Assembly (NCBI GenBank): GCA_016713665.1
Contig: JADJOR010000001.1
Location: 434,001-498,000 of the forward strand
From: Deltaproteobacteria bacterium
GTDB taxonomy: Bacteria; Myxococcota_A; UBA9160; UBA4427
Direction: 5' to 3'
DNA length: 64,000 bases
The notes under the pieces were generated by a model. The model worked only from the letters and a program-made list of their open reading frames with translations. It had not been told where the DNA came from and did not search any database. Below are positions 36,591-45,659 of this stretch, one piece after another; the stretch's first letter is position 1, and each line of letters opens with the position of its first letter. The translations under genes were made by a program, and so were the position numbers.

Positions 36591-37360
36591 GGGCGGCGGG
36601 CTTCGCCGACGATCACGACGACGGCGAGTGCGATCGGCACGCCGTGGCTCAGCAGAAAGCGGCCGAGCTCGGGATGGCCGAGGGGCAGACTCGCGGCGGC
36701 CAGCAGGACGAGCAGCGGCTGGGCGAGGAGTCCGACGGCGGCGGCCTGCACCGCCGATCGGAACCCGGTCGCGACGGACTCCACCCTGCGAAGACTCGCG
36801 TACCAGGCGACCTGCGCCGCGCAGATCGCCGTCACGAGACCGATGTCGGTCGCGACGATCTCGAAGCGACCGGCGCTCGATCGAAGCAAGGGACCGCCGG
36901 CTTCGACCGGTAGACCGACCAGACCGAGGACCCGGCCTACGGCCTCGCCGAGAAAGGATTCGACGACGGGGCTTCCCATCGCATACACGAAGCCCGGGAC
37001 GGGGATCAGCCCGAGGACGAGCAGCAGCGTCGTGGGCGCAGGCCGGCCGACGAAGAGGCCCAGGCCCAAGATCGAGAACGCGAGCCCGACATGGGCCACG
37101 AAGCCCGAAGCCGCGGCCGCCCCGAGGAGCTGCGCGGCCCAGCCGAGGAGGACCAGGGCCAGGCCCGATCGGGGTCTCCGGTGGGGCGCGTCGTGGGAAG
37201 TCCCACCCCGCGCCACCAGCAAGCCGAGGAGCAGCAGCGCGAGCAGCGTATAGCGATGGGCAGGCTCGTCCCTGAGAATTCGTGCGAGGCTCGCCAGCGC
37301 CGGTGACGAGGCGAGCGCCAGACCGAGCCAGAGAAGCCCCGCATGATGGCGTTCAGTCAA
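36587..37360 (-). CDS. Exosortase/archaeosortase-family homologue lacking the catalytic Cys
   Basis: 257 residues, about seven hydrophobic helices. The layout matches exosortases: an ILRDEPAHRYTLLALLLLG N-terminal region, PVPGFVYAMGSPVVESF, then the core EIVATDIGLVTAICAAQVAW and a late His in LSHGVPIALAV. Where exosortases have E-V-A-E-A-C-S-G, this protein has EIVATDIG, so the nucleophile Cys is replaced (Asp at that column). The Arg of the usual N-x-x-R motif is also not seen. The start is probably TTG 37360 (MTERHH), without a clear SD, so its position is uncertain. It is coupled to the VanZ-like gene by ATGA, a common partner arrangement. Confidence 0.65.
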   Translation of the reverse strand: MTERHHAGLLWLGLALASSPALASLARILRDEPAHRYTLLALLLLGLLVARGGTSHDAPHRRPRSGLALVLLGWAAQLLGAAAASGFVAHVGLAFSILGLGLFVGRPAPTTLLLVLGLIPVPGFVYAMGSPVVESFLGEAVGRVLGLVGLPVEAGGPLLRSSAGRFEIVATDIGLVTAICAAQVAWYASLRRVESVATGFRSAVQAAAVGLLAQPLLVLLAAASLPLGHPELGRFLLSHGVPIALAVVVIVGEARRP

Positions 37361-37717
37361 GGCCGTTTCGTCCGATCCAACCCGTCGGGCTGCGCCCGAG
37401 CCTGGACAGACCGGATCGGCACGTGGCGAGCATCGGATGACGCCGGATGCGCCGTACCCGTCCCGACTTGCACCCGGCCTGCCGCAGGGCGGGGCGAACC
37501 TAGCAGAGACGGGCGTCGGCCCCCGCGCTTTCGGCCTCGCGGCCCCGATCCGGGACCGACATGACACCGGTCGGTTGGTCTCGGTGACTCACGGCGGTCC
37601 CCGGATCGGCCGAATCGGAGGCAGCCACTCCTTGTTGTCGCTGCTGGCGAGGAGCGAGCGTGAGACGCACTTTGTGGCGCGCCGGAGCGACCCGATCCGA
37701 GGGGCAGGGAAGACGAG
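37361..37717. other. Divergent intergenic region
   Basis: 357 bp between the exosortase homologue (minus) and an SGNH gene (plus). It should carry promoters for both arrays. GG-N10-GC spacings can be found but none with a convincing sigma-54 consensus, and I see no clear sigma-70 pair, terminator or small ORF worth naming. Confidence 0.5.
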
Positions 37718-38854
37718 ATGACTGAACGCAAAGTCTCCTGGCCGAGACGCCACCCCGGTTTGATTCTCCTTGCCGTGAACGCCGTGCTCTTCGCCGGGTT
37801 CGCGCTGCTCGCCGAGGTCTTCCTTCGGCTCTACGTGCCGTACAACCCCGGGTACTACATGGCCGTGAAGGGGACCTCTCGGGAGGTCGAATACCCCTAC
37901 GGCACCATCAAGATAAATCGGGACGGCTTCGCCGACATCGACTTCGACCTGAGCCGTACCCGCCAGGTCGGCTATTTCGGCGACTCCGTCACCTACGGCG
38001 TCGGCGCGGGCTACGGCTATCGCTTCTCGGATCTCCTGAGGGAGGCCTACCCGGACGTCGATCATCTGAACCTCGGCGGCATCGGCCTCTCGGTCTCGCA
38101 GGACACGATCGACCGCTCGCTCGAGCTCGCCGATCGCTACGGCCTCGATACCGCCGTCTACTTCATGAACCTGAACGACATCGTGCCGGATGCGACGGTC
38201 GCGCCGCAGCAGGAGAACGCGGCCGTCGAAGAGGCGCCGTGGACGCGGCGCACGCTCCTCTGGCTGTCTGGCCATGCCGATTGGCTGCGCGGCAAGAGCT
38301 ATCTCTATACCGCCCTGCGCACCTTCGCGAAGAATCAGCTCGAGGCCCGCGGCGTGGGCTTCCATGGCTACGAGGCGTTCGAGCTCGAGCCCGACGCGAA
38401 TCGTGCCGTGGTGCTCGAGACCGCCGCCCGCGTCGTCGAATTCCACGATCGGCTCGCCGAGCACGGTGCCGAGCTGATCGTCGTGCTGCTTCCGTACGAG
38501 ATGCAGATCTCCGACGAGGCGACCCGGGTCTACCAGTCCCACGGCATCCACTGGGAGCCCGGCTTTCTCGAAGGCTCCACCCAGCGGATCCTCAGGGATG
38601 CGCTCGCGCCGCATCTCCGCGTGATCGACCTCATGCCGGCCTTCGTCGATCCCGAGCGCCCGGCGGAGTCCCAGGCCGAGAACGGCGTCGGCGAGTACTA
38701 CGTCTACAATCGGGGCGACAAGCTCGATTGGAACCACCCCAATCGCGAGGGCCACCGCCGCATCGCCGAATACCTCGAGCGCGTCGGGCTGCTCGGTCCC
38801 CCGGGCCCGCATGGAAGCTCACCGATCGTGGCGAAGACGGCGGGCGCCGAATGA
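37718..38854 (+). CDS. Membrane-anchored SGNH/GDSL esterase-like protein (2 of 5)
   Basis: 378 residues. N-terminal signal anchor (about 14-36), then a periplasmic domain: TIKINRDGFADID, block I YFGDSVTYGVG, an Asn in MNLNDI for the oxyanion hole, and DWNHPNREGHR near the end carrying the catalytic Asp/His. Likely acts on O-acyl groups of the polysaccharide. GGGGCAGGGAAGA precedes the ATG. Its stop overlaps the deacetylase start (ATGA). Confidence 0.83.
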   Translation: MTERKVSWPRRHPGLILLAVNAVLFAGFALLAEVFLRLYVPYNPGYYMAVKGTSREVEYPYGTIKINRDGFADIDFDLSRTRQVGYFGDSVTYGVGAGYGYRFSDLLREAYPDVDHLNLGGIGLSVSQDTIDRSLELADRYGLDTAVYFMNLNDIVPDATVAPQQENAAVEEAPWTRRTLLWLSGHADWLRGKSYLYTALRTFAKNQLEARGVGFHGYEAFELEPDANRAVVLETAARVVEFHDRLAEHGAELIVVLLPYEMQISDEATRVYQSHGIHWEPGFLEGSTQRILRDALAPHLRVIDLMPAFVDPERPAESQAENGVGEYYVYNRGDKLDWNHPNREGHRRIAEYLERVGLLGPPGPHGSSPIVAKTAGAE

Positions 38855-39948
38855 CGGACTCTTCGGGCCGCTCGCCGCGCGCGACGCTGCGCGCGATCGC
38901 TGGTCCGATCGTCCGCCGCACGCGGGCCTGGGCCGGTCTCGCGACCGGAGCGAGTGCCCGCGCACGCGCGCGACTCGACGGCTCCTGCGCCGCCGTGCTC
39001 ATGTATCACCGCGTGCTTCCCAGCGCGCGAGCGCGCCGTCTTCATGTCGAGCCCGGCATGTACGTGACGCCGGAGACCTTCGCGCGCCATCTCGACTGGC
39101 TCGCCGAGTCGTTCGCCCTGCTTTCCCTGGCCGAGATCGTCGAGCATCTCGAGTCGGGAGCAGGGCTGCCCCGCGGCGCCTGCGCGCTGACCTTCGACGA
39201 TGGCTGGCGCGACAATCTCGAGTACGCCCTTCCGGCCCTCCGCGCACGTGGGCTACCGGCGACGATCTTCGCGGTGAGCGATCGGGTCGGAACGACGGGG
39301 GCATTCTGGCCCGACGAGGTCTGCCGGCGGCTCGCGCCTCTCGGTGCGCGCGAACGAACGGCGGTCCTTCGCGGCGTCGGGCTCCCGCTCGCGCCCGAAT
39401 CCGGCGAGGGCGTCGAAGCCGCTCTCCTCGCATTGAAAGCGCTCGATGAGGCCGAGCGGGGCGACGTGCTCGAGGGGATCCGCCGGGCGACGAAGGGCGG
39501 GGCCGCCGCGTTCGCGGAAGAGCGCGAGCTGCTCGACTGGAACGAGCTCGACCGACTCGCCGAGCAGGGCGTTTCGATCGAGTCCCACGGCGCCTCCCAC
39601 GCCATCTTGACCGGCGTGTCCCGCGTCCGCGCGCAGGAAGAGCTCACGCGGTCGCTCGCCGTGCTGCGTGCGCGGGGGCACGCGCGCCTCGGTTTGCTCG
39701 CCTATCCGTCCGGTGCCTTCGACGACACGGTCGTCGAGCTCGCCCGGGCGGCGGGCTACCGGGCCGCCTTCACGACCCAGGTCGGCCTCGCGAGCCGCGG
39801 CGAGGATGGGCTGCGCCAGCCGCGGGTCGCGGTCCACGAGGACATCTCCCGGTCGCGCGCCGAGTTCCTGCGCTTCGTGCCGGGCGCCGCTCGCGCCGCG
39901 AACGCCGCCGCCGGCGACGATCACGCCGACGCGGAGGCCCACGCTTGA
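38851..39948 (+). CDS. Polysaccharide deacetylase (NodB/CE4 family)
   Basis: 365 residues. A basic N-terminal part, then AAVLMYHRVLP, CALTFDDGWRDNLEYAL with the metal/catalytic Asp pair, a SIESHGASHAIL motif (H-x3-H) and GLLAYPSGAFDD. These are the CE4 motifs 1-3. No obvious signal peptide, so it may act on lipid-linked intermediates or be exported in another way. Coupled on both sides: ATGA with the SGNH gene and TGATG with the next glycosyltransferase. Confidence 0.87.
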   Translation: MTDSSGRSPRATLRAIAGPIVRRTRAWAGLATGASARARARLDGSCAAVLMYHRVLPSARARRLHVEPGMYVTPETFARHLDWLAESFALLSLAEIVEHLESGAGLPRGACALTFDDGWRDNLEYALPALRARGLPATIFAVSDRVGTTGAFWPDEVCRRLAPLGARERTAVLRGVGLPLAPESGEGVEAALLALKALDEAERGDVLEGIRRATKGGAAAFAEERELLDWNELDRLAEQGVSIESHGASHAILTGVSRVRAQEELTRSLAVLRARGHARLGLLAYPSGAFDDTVVELARAAGYRAAFTTQVGLASRGEDGLRQPRVAVHEDISRSRAEFLRFVPGAARAANAAAGDDHADAEAHA

Positions 39949-41093
39949 TGCGTTCGGAAGGCGCCCTGCGAATCGCCCTGGCCCTCGAGTCGAGCGGGCC
40001 GGGGGGAGCCGAGAACATGGTCGTCCAGCTCGGGCTCGCGCTCCGCGACCTCGGCCACGCGCCGATCGTGGTCACGATGCGAGAGGGCTGGATGACCGAG
40101 CGCGCTGCGGCCGGCGGACTGCCCGTCTGGATCGAGCCGCAACGACCGGGCCTCGATCTCGGCTGGGTCGTCCGTTTTGCGCGGCGCCTCACTCGCGCAA
40201 AGATCGACGTGCTCCACAGCCACGAGTTCGCGATGAACATCTTCGGGGGCACCGCCGCGGTGCTGGCCCGCGTCCCCGCCGTCTCGACGATCCATGGCAA
40301 GCACTGGATCGCCGACCGCAAGCGCCGCGCGATCGCCTATCGCGTGCTCGCGCGCCTCGGGGTTCCGGTCGTCGCGGTCTCCGAGGATCTCGCTGGCTAT
40401 CTGGCCTCGGGCCTCGGGATCCGGCGCGAAGAGATCCGCCTGGTTCACAACGGCATCCCGATGCGCAGACCCGCGAAGGGCGATGCGAGCCCTTCAAGCG
40501 AGTCGCGGGCGAGCTCGGCCGAAGGGTCCGCCGGACGCATCGCGATTCGTCACAGTCTCGGACTCCCGGAGTCCGGCTCGCTGATCCTCGCGGTCGGCAA
40601 TCTCTATCCGGTGAAGGATCACGCGACCCTCTTGCGGGCCCTGCCCTAGATCCCGGGCGCGCAGGTCGCGATCGCGGGGCGCGGCGACGAGGAGCCGAAT
40701 CTGCGCCGGCTCGCAGCGGAGCTCGGAATCGGGTCACGCGTCCATCTGCTCGGCCTGCGCAACGACGTCGATCGCCTGCTCGAAGCGGCGGACGTGTTTG
40801 TCCAGCCCTCGCGTTCGGAGGGCCTCCCGCTGGCGGTGCTCGAGGCGATGGCGGCCGGTCTACCGGTCGTCGCGACGCGCGTGGGCGGAATGGGAGAGGC
40901 CGTCGTCGACGGTGAAACCGGGATGCTGGTCGGTGCGGAACGCCCGGACGAGCTCGCCCGCGCGCTGCGCTCGCTGCTCGAAGACGACGCGCTTCGCCGC
41001 CGGATGGGGATCGAAGCGCGGGCACGGGCGGAAGCCGAGTTCTCGGTGGAGACGATGGCGCGCCGCTACGTCGAGCTCTTCCGCAGCCGCTGA
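39948..41093 (+). pseudogene. GT4 glycosyltransferase gene with an in-frame TAG
   Basis: One frame of 382 codons from ATG 39948 (overlapping the deacetylase stop) to 41093, broken only by TAG at 40647-40649 (codon 234). Before it: ESSGPGGAENMVVQLGLALR, VSTIHGKHWIADRK, RLVHNGIPMRRP and ILAVGNLYPVKDHATLLRA. After it, in the same frame: IPGAQVAIAGRGDEEPNLRR, then DVFVQPSRSEGLPLAVLEAM (the GT4 E-x7-E motif). The ALP-x-IPGA context normally has Glu, so GAG-to-TAG explains the stop. Either the gene is recently inactivated or the base is an error. Confidence 0.85.
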
Positions 41094-41211
41094 ATCGATT
41101 TCCGCATGAGCTGCGCGGAGGGTTGAAGCGCCGCCCTGGCCGAGGGCGCGGGCCGCACGCGGGCCTGAATGCGTGCGAGCCCGCTCGTGCTCACGGGCGT
41201 CGAGCCTCTCC

Positions 41212-43074
41212 TCAGTCGAGCTCGACGGCGTCGCCGGGAGCGCGGCCGTCGAGGCCGATGCGAGCCCAGAGCTCGAGATTGAGCAGGCCCCAGAGCGCCT
41301 CCGTCCGATCGCGCGAACCGCGGCGATGCTCGTCGAGAAATCGCGTGGCGAGCGCCACGTCGAAGAGGCCGCGCTCGCGCGTCTCCCGATCGGCGAGTAC
41401 GCGGGCGAGCATCCGGGCGAGGCGGCCGTCGCCACGGAACCACGCGTCGAGGGGGACGCCGAAGCCCGACTTCGGCGCATAGGCATAGGCATGGCCGAAG
41501 ATCCGGCTCGACGCCTTCCGGAGCGGGATCTTCGAGTCGCGCAGCGTGAGCTTCCGATCCCCATGGATCGAGAGCGCATGATCGACGACCCGCTCGTCGA
41601 GGAGCGGGACTCGACATTCGAGACCGACCGCCATGCTCAATCGGTCCATGCGCTGGAGCAATGACACGAGGTAGGTCTGCCGCTCGAGCTCGAGCAGCGC
41701 CTCGACGACCTCGCCGCGGCGGGCGAGGGCATCGTTCGCGAGGGCGATGCGCGGCGCGAGGAGTGCCGCGGCGTCGTCGAGGCCGGCGAGGGCCGCTGCC
41801 TCGTCGAGGGGCAGGAAGGCCGAATTGATCGCGATCGCATGGGCGGCATCGCCGGCCGCGGCATCGAGGATGCGCGCCCAGCGCGGCCGGCTCGCCCGAA
41901 CCATCCCGGCGACCGCGCGCAGAACCGGCGCCGGCATCGCCCGAAGACGCCGCGCGGCGAGCAGGAGCCGGTAGCGCGGATAGCCGGCGAAGAGCTCGTC
42001 GCCGCCTTCGCCGGTCAAGGCGACGGTCACCGTCTCCCGCGCGACGCGCGAGAGCTCGAGCAGATGGGGCGAATGGGCATGATTGAGCGGGGCGTCGAGG
42101 TAGAAGATCGCGCGCAAGAGGCCCGCCGGGTAGGCGTCGGGTGCGAGGTGAACGGTATGGGACCGCGTCCGACACTGCTCGGCGACGACCCGCGCACGAG
42201 CGCTCTCGTCCCAGCCGGCCTCGGCGAATCCGACGGTGAACGAGTCGATCGAGGCCTGGCCGCGGGTCGCGGCGGCGGTCACGAGGGACGAATCCACGCC
42301 GCCCGACAGGAAGATGCCGACGGGGACGTCGCTCACGAGCTGTCGCTCGACGGCCGACTCGATGACGCCGAACACCGCCTCGGGATCGGCCGGTCCCGCC
42401 GCGACGGGCTCCCAATACCGCTCGATTCGGCACTCGTCTCCGCGAAGCAAAAGCCAGTGGCCGGGCGCGAGGGTCTTCACGTCGGGCTCGATCGATTCCT
42501 CGCCGGCGAGGTGTCGGAAGGCGAGGTACTCGGCGATGCGGGCCGCCTCGGGTCTGCGGGATCGGCCGGCGCGAGGCAGCGCCTTCGGCTCCGATGCGAA
42601 GTCGACGCTGTCCGGCCTGCGGACGAAAAAGAGCGGCTTGATGCCGAGCCGATCGCGGGCGAGGAGCAACGTACCCGCGTCGCGGTCCCAGAAGGCAAAG
42701 GCGAACATGCCTTCGAGGCGCGCGACGCCGCGAGCACCCATCCGGATCAGGACCTGGAGCACGACCTCGGTATCGCTCTGCGAGCCGAACGCGACGCCCT
42801 CGGCCTCGAGCTCCTTGCGCAGCTCGCGGTAGTTGTAGACCTCGCCGTTGTAGACGAGGGCATGGCGTCCGTCGCGGGAGAGCATCGGTTGATGGCCGCC
42901 CGCGGTCAGGTCGATCACCGAGAGCCGCGCATGGCCGAGACCAACGGGGCCGTCGACGTGGACGCCGCGATCGTCGGGGCCGCGATGGTCGAGGGCGCGG
43001 ACCATTGCGTGCACGGCTTCCGCCGCGACCGGCCGGCCGGCGTCCGTATGGAAGATTCCAGCGATCCCACACAT
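41212..43074 (-). CDS. asnB: Asparagine synthetase (glutamine-hydrolysing)-like amidotransferase, copy 2
   Basis: 620 residues starting MCGIAGIF with the catalytic Cys at position 2. The glutaminase domain has DHRGPDDRG, YNGEVYNYRELRKEL and SQSDTEVVLQ; the synthetase domain has the PP-loop FLSGGVDSSLVTA and TGEGGDELFAGYPRY, and ends with PKSGFGVPLDAWFR. It is clearly diverged from copy 1 at 15677, so the two probably act on different substrates. It converges with the broken GT4 gene across 118 bp. Confidence 0.9.
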   Translation of the reverse strand: MCGIAGIFHTDAGRPVAAEAVHAMVRALDHRGPDDRGVHVDGPVGLGHARLSVIDLTAGGHQPMLSRDGRHALVYNGEVYNYRELRKELEAEGVAFGSQSDTEVVLQVLIRMGARGVARLEGMFAFAFWDRDAGTLLLARDRLGIKPLFFVRRPDSVDFASEPKALPRAGRSRRPEAARIAEYLAFRHLAGEESIEPDVKTLAPGHWLLLRGDECRIERYWEPVAAGPADPEAVFGVIESAVERQLVSDVPVGIFLSGGVDSSLVTAAATRGQASIDSFTVGFAEAGWDESARARVVAEQCRTRSHTVHLAPDAYPAGLLRAIFYLDAPLNHAHSPHLLELSRVARETVTVALTGEGGDELFAGYPRYRLLLAARRLRAMPAPVLRAVAGMVRASRPRWARILDAAAGDAAHAIAINSAFLPLDEAAALAGLDDAAALLAPRIALANDALARRGEVVEALLELERQTYLVSLLQRMDRLSMAVGLECRVPLLDERVVDHALSIHGDRKLTLRDSKIPLRKASSRIFGHAYAYAPKSGFGVPLDAWFRGDGRLARMLARVLADRETRERGLFDVALATRFLDEHRRGSRDRTEALWGLLNLELWARIGLDGRAPGDAVELD

Positions 43075-43083
43075 GGCGCTTCG

Positions 43084-44259
43084 TTATTCCTCGCGCCCGA
43101 CGCCGGCGGTGCCGGTGGAGCGTTCGAGCATGCCCTGCTCGCGGAGCGTGCGCTCGAGGACCTCGGCGATCAAGTCGTTGCCACGTCGATTCGGGTGCAT
43201 GGTGTCCAGAAAGTAGACTTCCTTCCGCGTCATCCGATCGAAGCGTGCTGCCAGGTCGGCTACGGGCACGGCCTCAGCCTTTGCGACACGGCGAATGGCC
43301 TCGTTGTAGCGGTCGATCAGATCCACGAAATCGCCCAGTGCGTTCCCGCCGTGGAAGTACGGGTACTGCCGGGGCGGCTCGATCAGGTCCATCGGCCCGA
43401 GCTCCCGTCGAAGTGAGTGGGGCAGGGTGACGAGCAGGGGACGTGCACCGGCCGTGCGCGTCGCGGTGATCAGCTGATGGAGATTCGATTCGAAGTAGTC
43501 GGGGCGGAAGCCGCTGAAGCGACCCGTCTCCCCCTCCGGGCCGGTCCCGGGTGTGCCGAATCGGGCGCGCAGATGAAAAAACAGGAGCTTGCGCAGGCCT
43601 CGCACGAGCCAGAGATCGTCGATCGCCCGCCAGAAGGCCGAGAGGGGCGCGGCGTGGGTCTGGGCTCGGGGGGAATCCTTCATCAAGTCGTTCCAACCGA
43701 GGAAGAGCATGACGACGTCGGGGTGGACCGCTTCGAGCGCATGATCGAGGCGACCGATCGCCTCGTCGCTGCGCAGGCCTGCGATGCCTGCATTGACGAC
43801 GGCGAAGCGGGACACACGAGGGGAAGACTCATCGGTCGGCGGCCGATCGAGGCGCCGTTCCAACGCCGCGGGATAGGTCGACCGGGCATCGCCAGCGCCG
43901 AAGGTGCAGGAATCGCCGAGCGCGACGATGCGAAATCGGGTCTCGAGGTCCAGCGGATGGGCCCCTGCCATGATGCCCGATTGCTCGTTCTTCGAGTCGT
44001 CCGCGGCGACCGATGAGCGGGCCACGAATCCAGATCGGTCGATCTCGACTTCGCCATACGGCGTGCGATACCGCCCCGGAACGAGCGTCGGCGTTCCTCG
44101 CTCGCGATCCCAGCCTTCGTAGGGGGTCCTTGCGTGGCGTGCCCAGTAGCCGAGACCGACCTCCGCCGCGACGAGGAGCAGGATCGCGAGTCCGGACACG
44201 AGCCGGCAGCGACCCCAGCCGCGCGCCTCGCGGATCCGATCGGGGGACGGGGTCGGCAT
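43084..44259 (-). CDS. Membrane-anchored SGNH/GDSL esterase-like protein (3 of 5)
   Basis: 391 residues from ATG 44259. Signal anchor VSGLAILLLVAAEVGLGYW, then VALGDSCTFGAGD (block I Ser), LFLGWNDLMKD (block III-like Asn) and FLDTMHPNRRGNDLIAE (Asp/His). Same family as the esterases at 37718 and 54665. The reading frame of the upstream O-antigen ligase gene continues through the first half of this gene in another frame. Confidence 0.83.
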   Translation of the reverse strand: MPTPSPDRIREARGWGRCRLVSGLAILLLVAAEVGLGYWARHARTPYEGWDRERGTPTLVPGRYRTPYGEVEIDRSGFVARSSVAADDSKNEQSGIMAGAHPLDLETRFRIVALGDSCTFGAGDARSTYPAALERRLDRPPTDESSPRVSRFAVVNAGIAGLRSDEAIGRLDHALEAVHPDVVMLFLGWNDLMKDSPRAQTHAAPLSAFWRAIDDLWLVRGLRKLLFFHLRARFGTPGTGPEGETGRFSGFRPDYFESNLHQLITATRTAGARPLLVTLPHSLRRELGPMDLIEPPRQYPYFHGGNALGDFVDLIDRYNEAIRRVAKAEAVPVADLAARFDRMTRKEVYFLDTMHPNRRGNDLIAEVLERTLREQGMLERSTGTAGVGREE

Positions 44260-45659
44260 GAGCGACCGGAGAGCAGCTCTCGTCCGAGCGAGGGCGGGGG
44301 GCCCGCATCTGGAGGCCTCGGGAGCGATCCAGTGCTCGCTCCTCCATTCGGCTGGGGGGCTCGCGTGGCGGACTGCTTCGAGGCTGCGATTCGGGCGAGC
44401 TCGACGTCGAGCCCCCAGGCGAGAGCGACCGAGAGAGCGGAGAAATAGAATGCGTAGGGGTGATAGGCGACGGACAGGAAGAGCCCGCTCCCGATGTAGC
44501 CGACCATGCCGGCGGCGAGCGCGCCCGAGTACATCTCCAACTCGCTGCGCAAGGAAGCCGGGATGCCCCGGGTCTTGCGCGCGAGTCGACGGACGCGGCG
44601 CAGGACGGCGAAATGATTCACGATCATCGCACCATAGAAGAAGACGCCGGCCGACCCCGTCTCCGAGAGCAATTCGAAGACGCCTGAATGGATGGCCGTT
44701 CCCGACCAGTCCTTGCCGCTGTAGAGCGGACCTTCCCAGTCCGCCTGGTACTTGCCCGTGTTGTAGCGCGAGTTGCCGGCGCCGACGCCGAGCACGGGAT
44801 GGTCCTTCCACATGTTGATGGCCGTCTGCCAGAGGAAGAGCCGGATGTCGCCTGTTCCGTCCTCGACCTCGCCACTCGCCTCCTGCCCGATGCTGAGGAC
44901 CTCGTTGACGTAGGTCTTGGGGGCAGCGAGATAGAAGATTCCCGCCGCGACCGCGAGGCCCGCGATGGCGCGAAACCGATGCTTCGAGATCAAGATGATG
45001 TAGCCGACGATGCCGACCAGACCGACGAATCCGCCGCGGGAAAGGCTGATGACGATCGAGGCGAGCAATACGATGCCGATGCCCGCATAGACGAGGCGGC
45101 GCGTGCCTCTCGACGAGATGGCGCCGAAATACGCCATCGGCACCGCCGTGTTGCACGCGAGGGCGAGCTCGTTCTCGTCGCCGATGATGCCGCCGGGCCC
45201 GAAGCCGCCGGAGGCGATTCCGAAGAATCCGAGATAGGTCATGATGAGCGTCCAGGCCCACATGCCACGTCGGAAGTAGTCGAGCCTCGCGAGCAGCCAG
45301 GCCATCGAGATCGAGATGGCGATGGTCGTGTAGAGGATGCGCGTCGTGAAATAGGCGGCGTAGTAGTTGGACGCGTACAGGACGCCCGAGGCGGATACGG
45401 CGATCAGGCCGAGCTGGCAGGTCAGCGACCAGGACCAGCGACGATCCTTGATCATCGCGAAGCAGAGCAGGGGCAGGACGAGCGAGATGAGCATCTGGAG
45501 CTTGAAACGCACGATGACCGGCGGGCGGGCGTATTCCAGCACCAGATAGACGATGAGCAGCCACAGCAGATAGCCGGCGCGTCCGGCATTTCCCGCTCCG
45601 ACGACGGCGCGGTCGGAATTGCTCGTCGGGCTCGACGCGCGCGACGGCGCCGCCGTCAC
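43683..45659 (-). CDS. O-antigen ligase/polymerase (Wzy-like), frame without a proper stop
   Basis: The first 430 or so residues are a polytopic membrane protein with about ten helices and the Wzy_C/O-antigen ligase pattern: IIGDENELALACNTAVPM, SLSRGGFVGLVGIVGYI, and a periplasmic loop with GVGAGNSRYNTG and IHSGVFELLSETG. This part ends near 44350. Beyond it the frame stays open to 43683 and overlaps the SGNH gene by 577 nt, with residues that look like noise. The functional end is probably at about 44258: the frame reads TCA where TGA would give a TGATG junction with the SGNH start. ATG 45659 overlaps the upstream GT stop. Confidence 0.75.
   Translation of the reverse strand: MTAAPSRASSPTSNSDRAVVGAGNAGRAGYLLWLLIVYLVLEYARPPVIVRFKLQMLISLVLPLLCFAMIKDRRWSWSLTCQLGLIAVSASGVLYASNYYAAYFTTRILYTTIAISISMAWLLARLDYFRRGMWAWTLIMTYLGFFGIASGGFGPGGIIGDENELALACNTAVPMAYFGAISSRGTRRLVYAGIGIVLLASIVISLSRGGFVGLVGIVGYIILISKHRFRAIAGLAVAAGIFYLAAPKTYVNEVLSIGQEASGEVEDGTGDIRLFLWQTAINMWKDHPVLGVGAGNSRYNTGKYQADWEGPLYSGKDWSGTAIHSGVFELLSETGSAGVFFYGAMIVNHFAVLRRVRRLARKTRGIPASLRSELEMYSGALAAGMVGYIGSGLFLSVAYHPYAFYFSALSVALAWGLDVELARIAASKQSATRAPQPNGGASTGSLPRPPDAGPPPSLGRELLSGRSCRPRPPIGSARRAAGVAAGSCPDSRSCSSSRRRSVSATGHATQGPPTKAGIASEERRRSFRGGIARRMAKSRSTDLDSWPAHRSPRTTRRTSNRASWQGPIRWTSRPDFASSRSAIPAPSALAMPGRPIPRRWNGASIGRRPMSLPLVCPASPSSMQASQACAATRRSVASIMRSKRSTPTSSCSSSVGTT

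Noticed and set aside
37467..37487. Minus-strand GG-N10-GC pattern as a sigma-54 promoter for the exosortase array
   Set aside because: Such spacing is common by chance in GC-rich DNA and the flanking consensus bases are poor.
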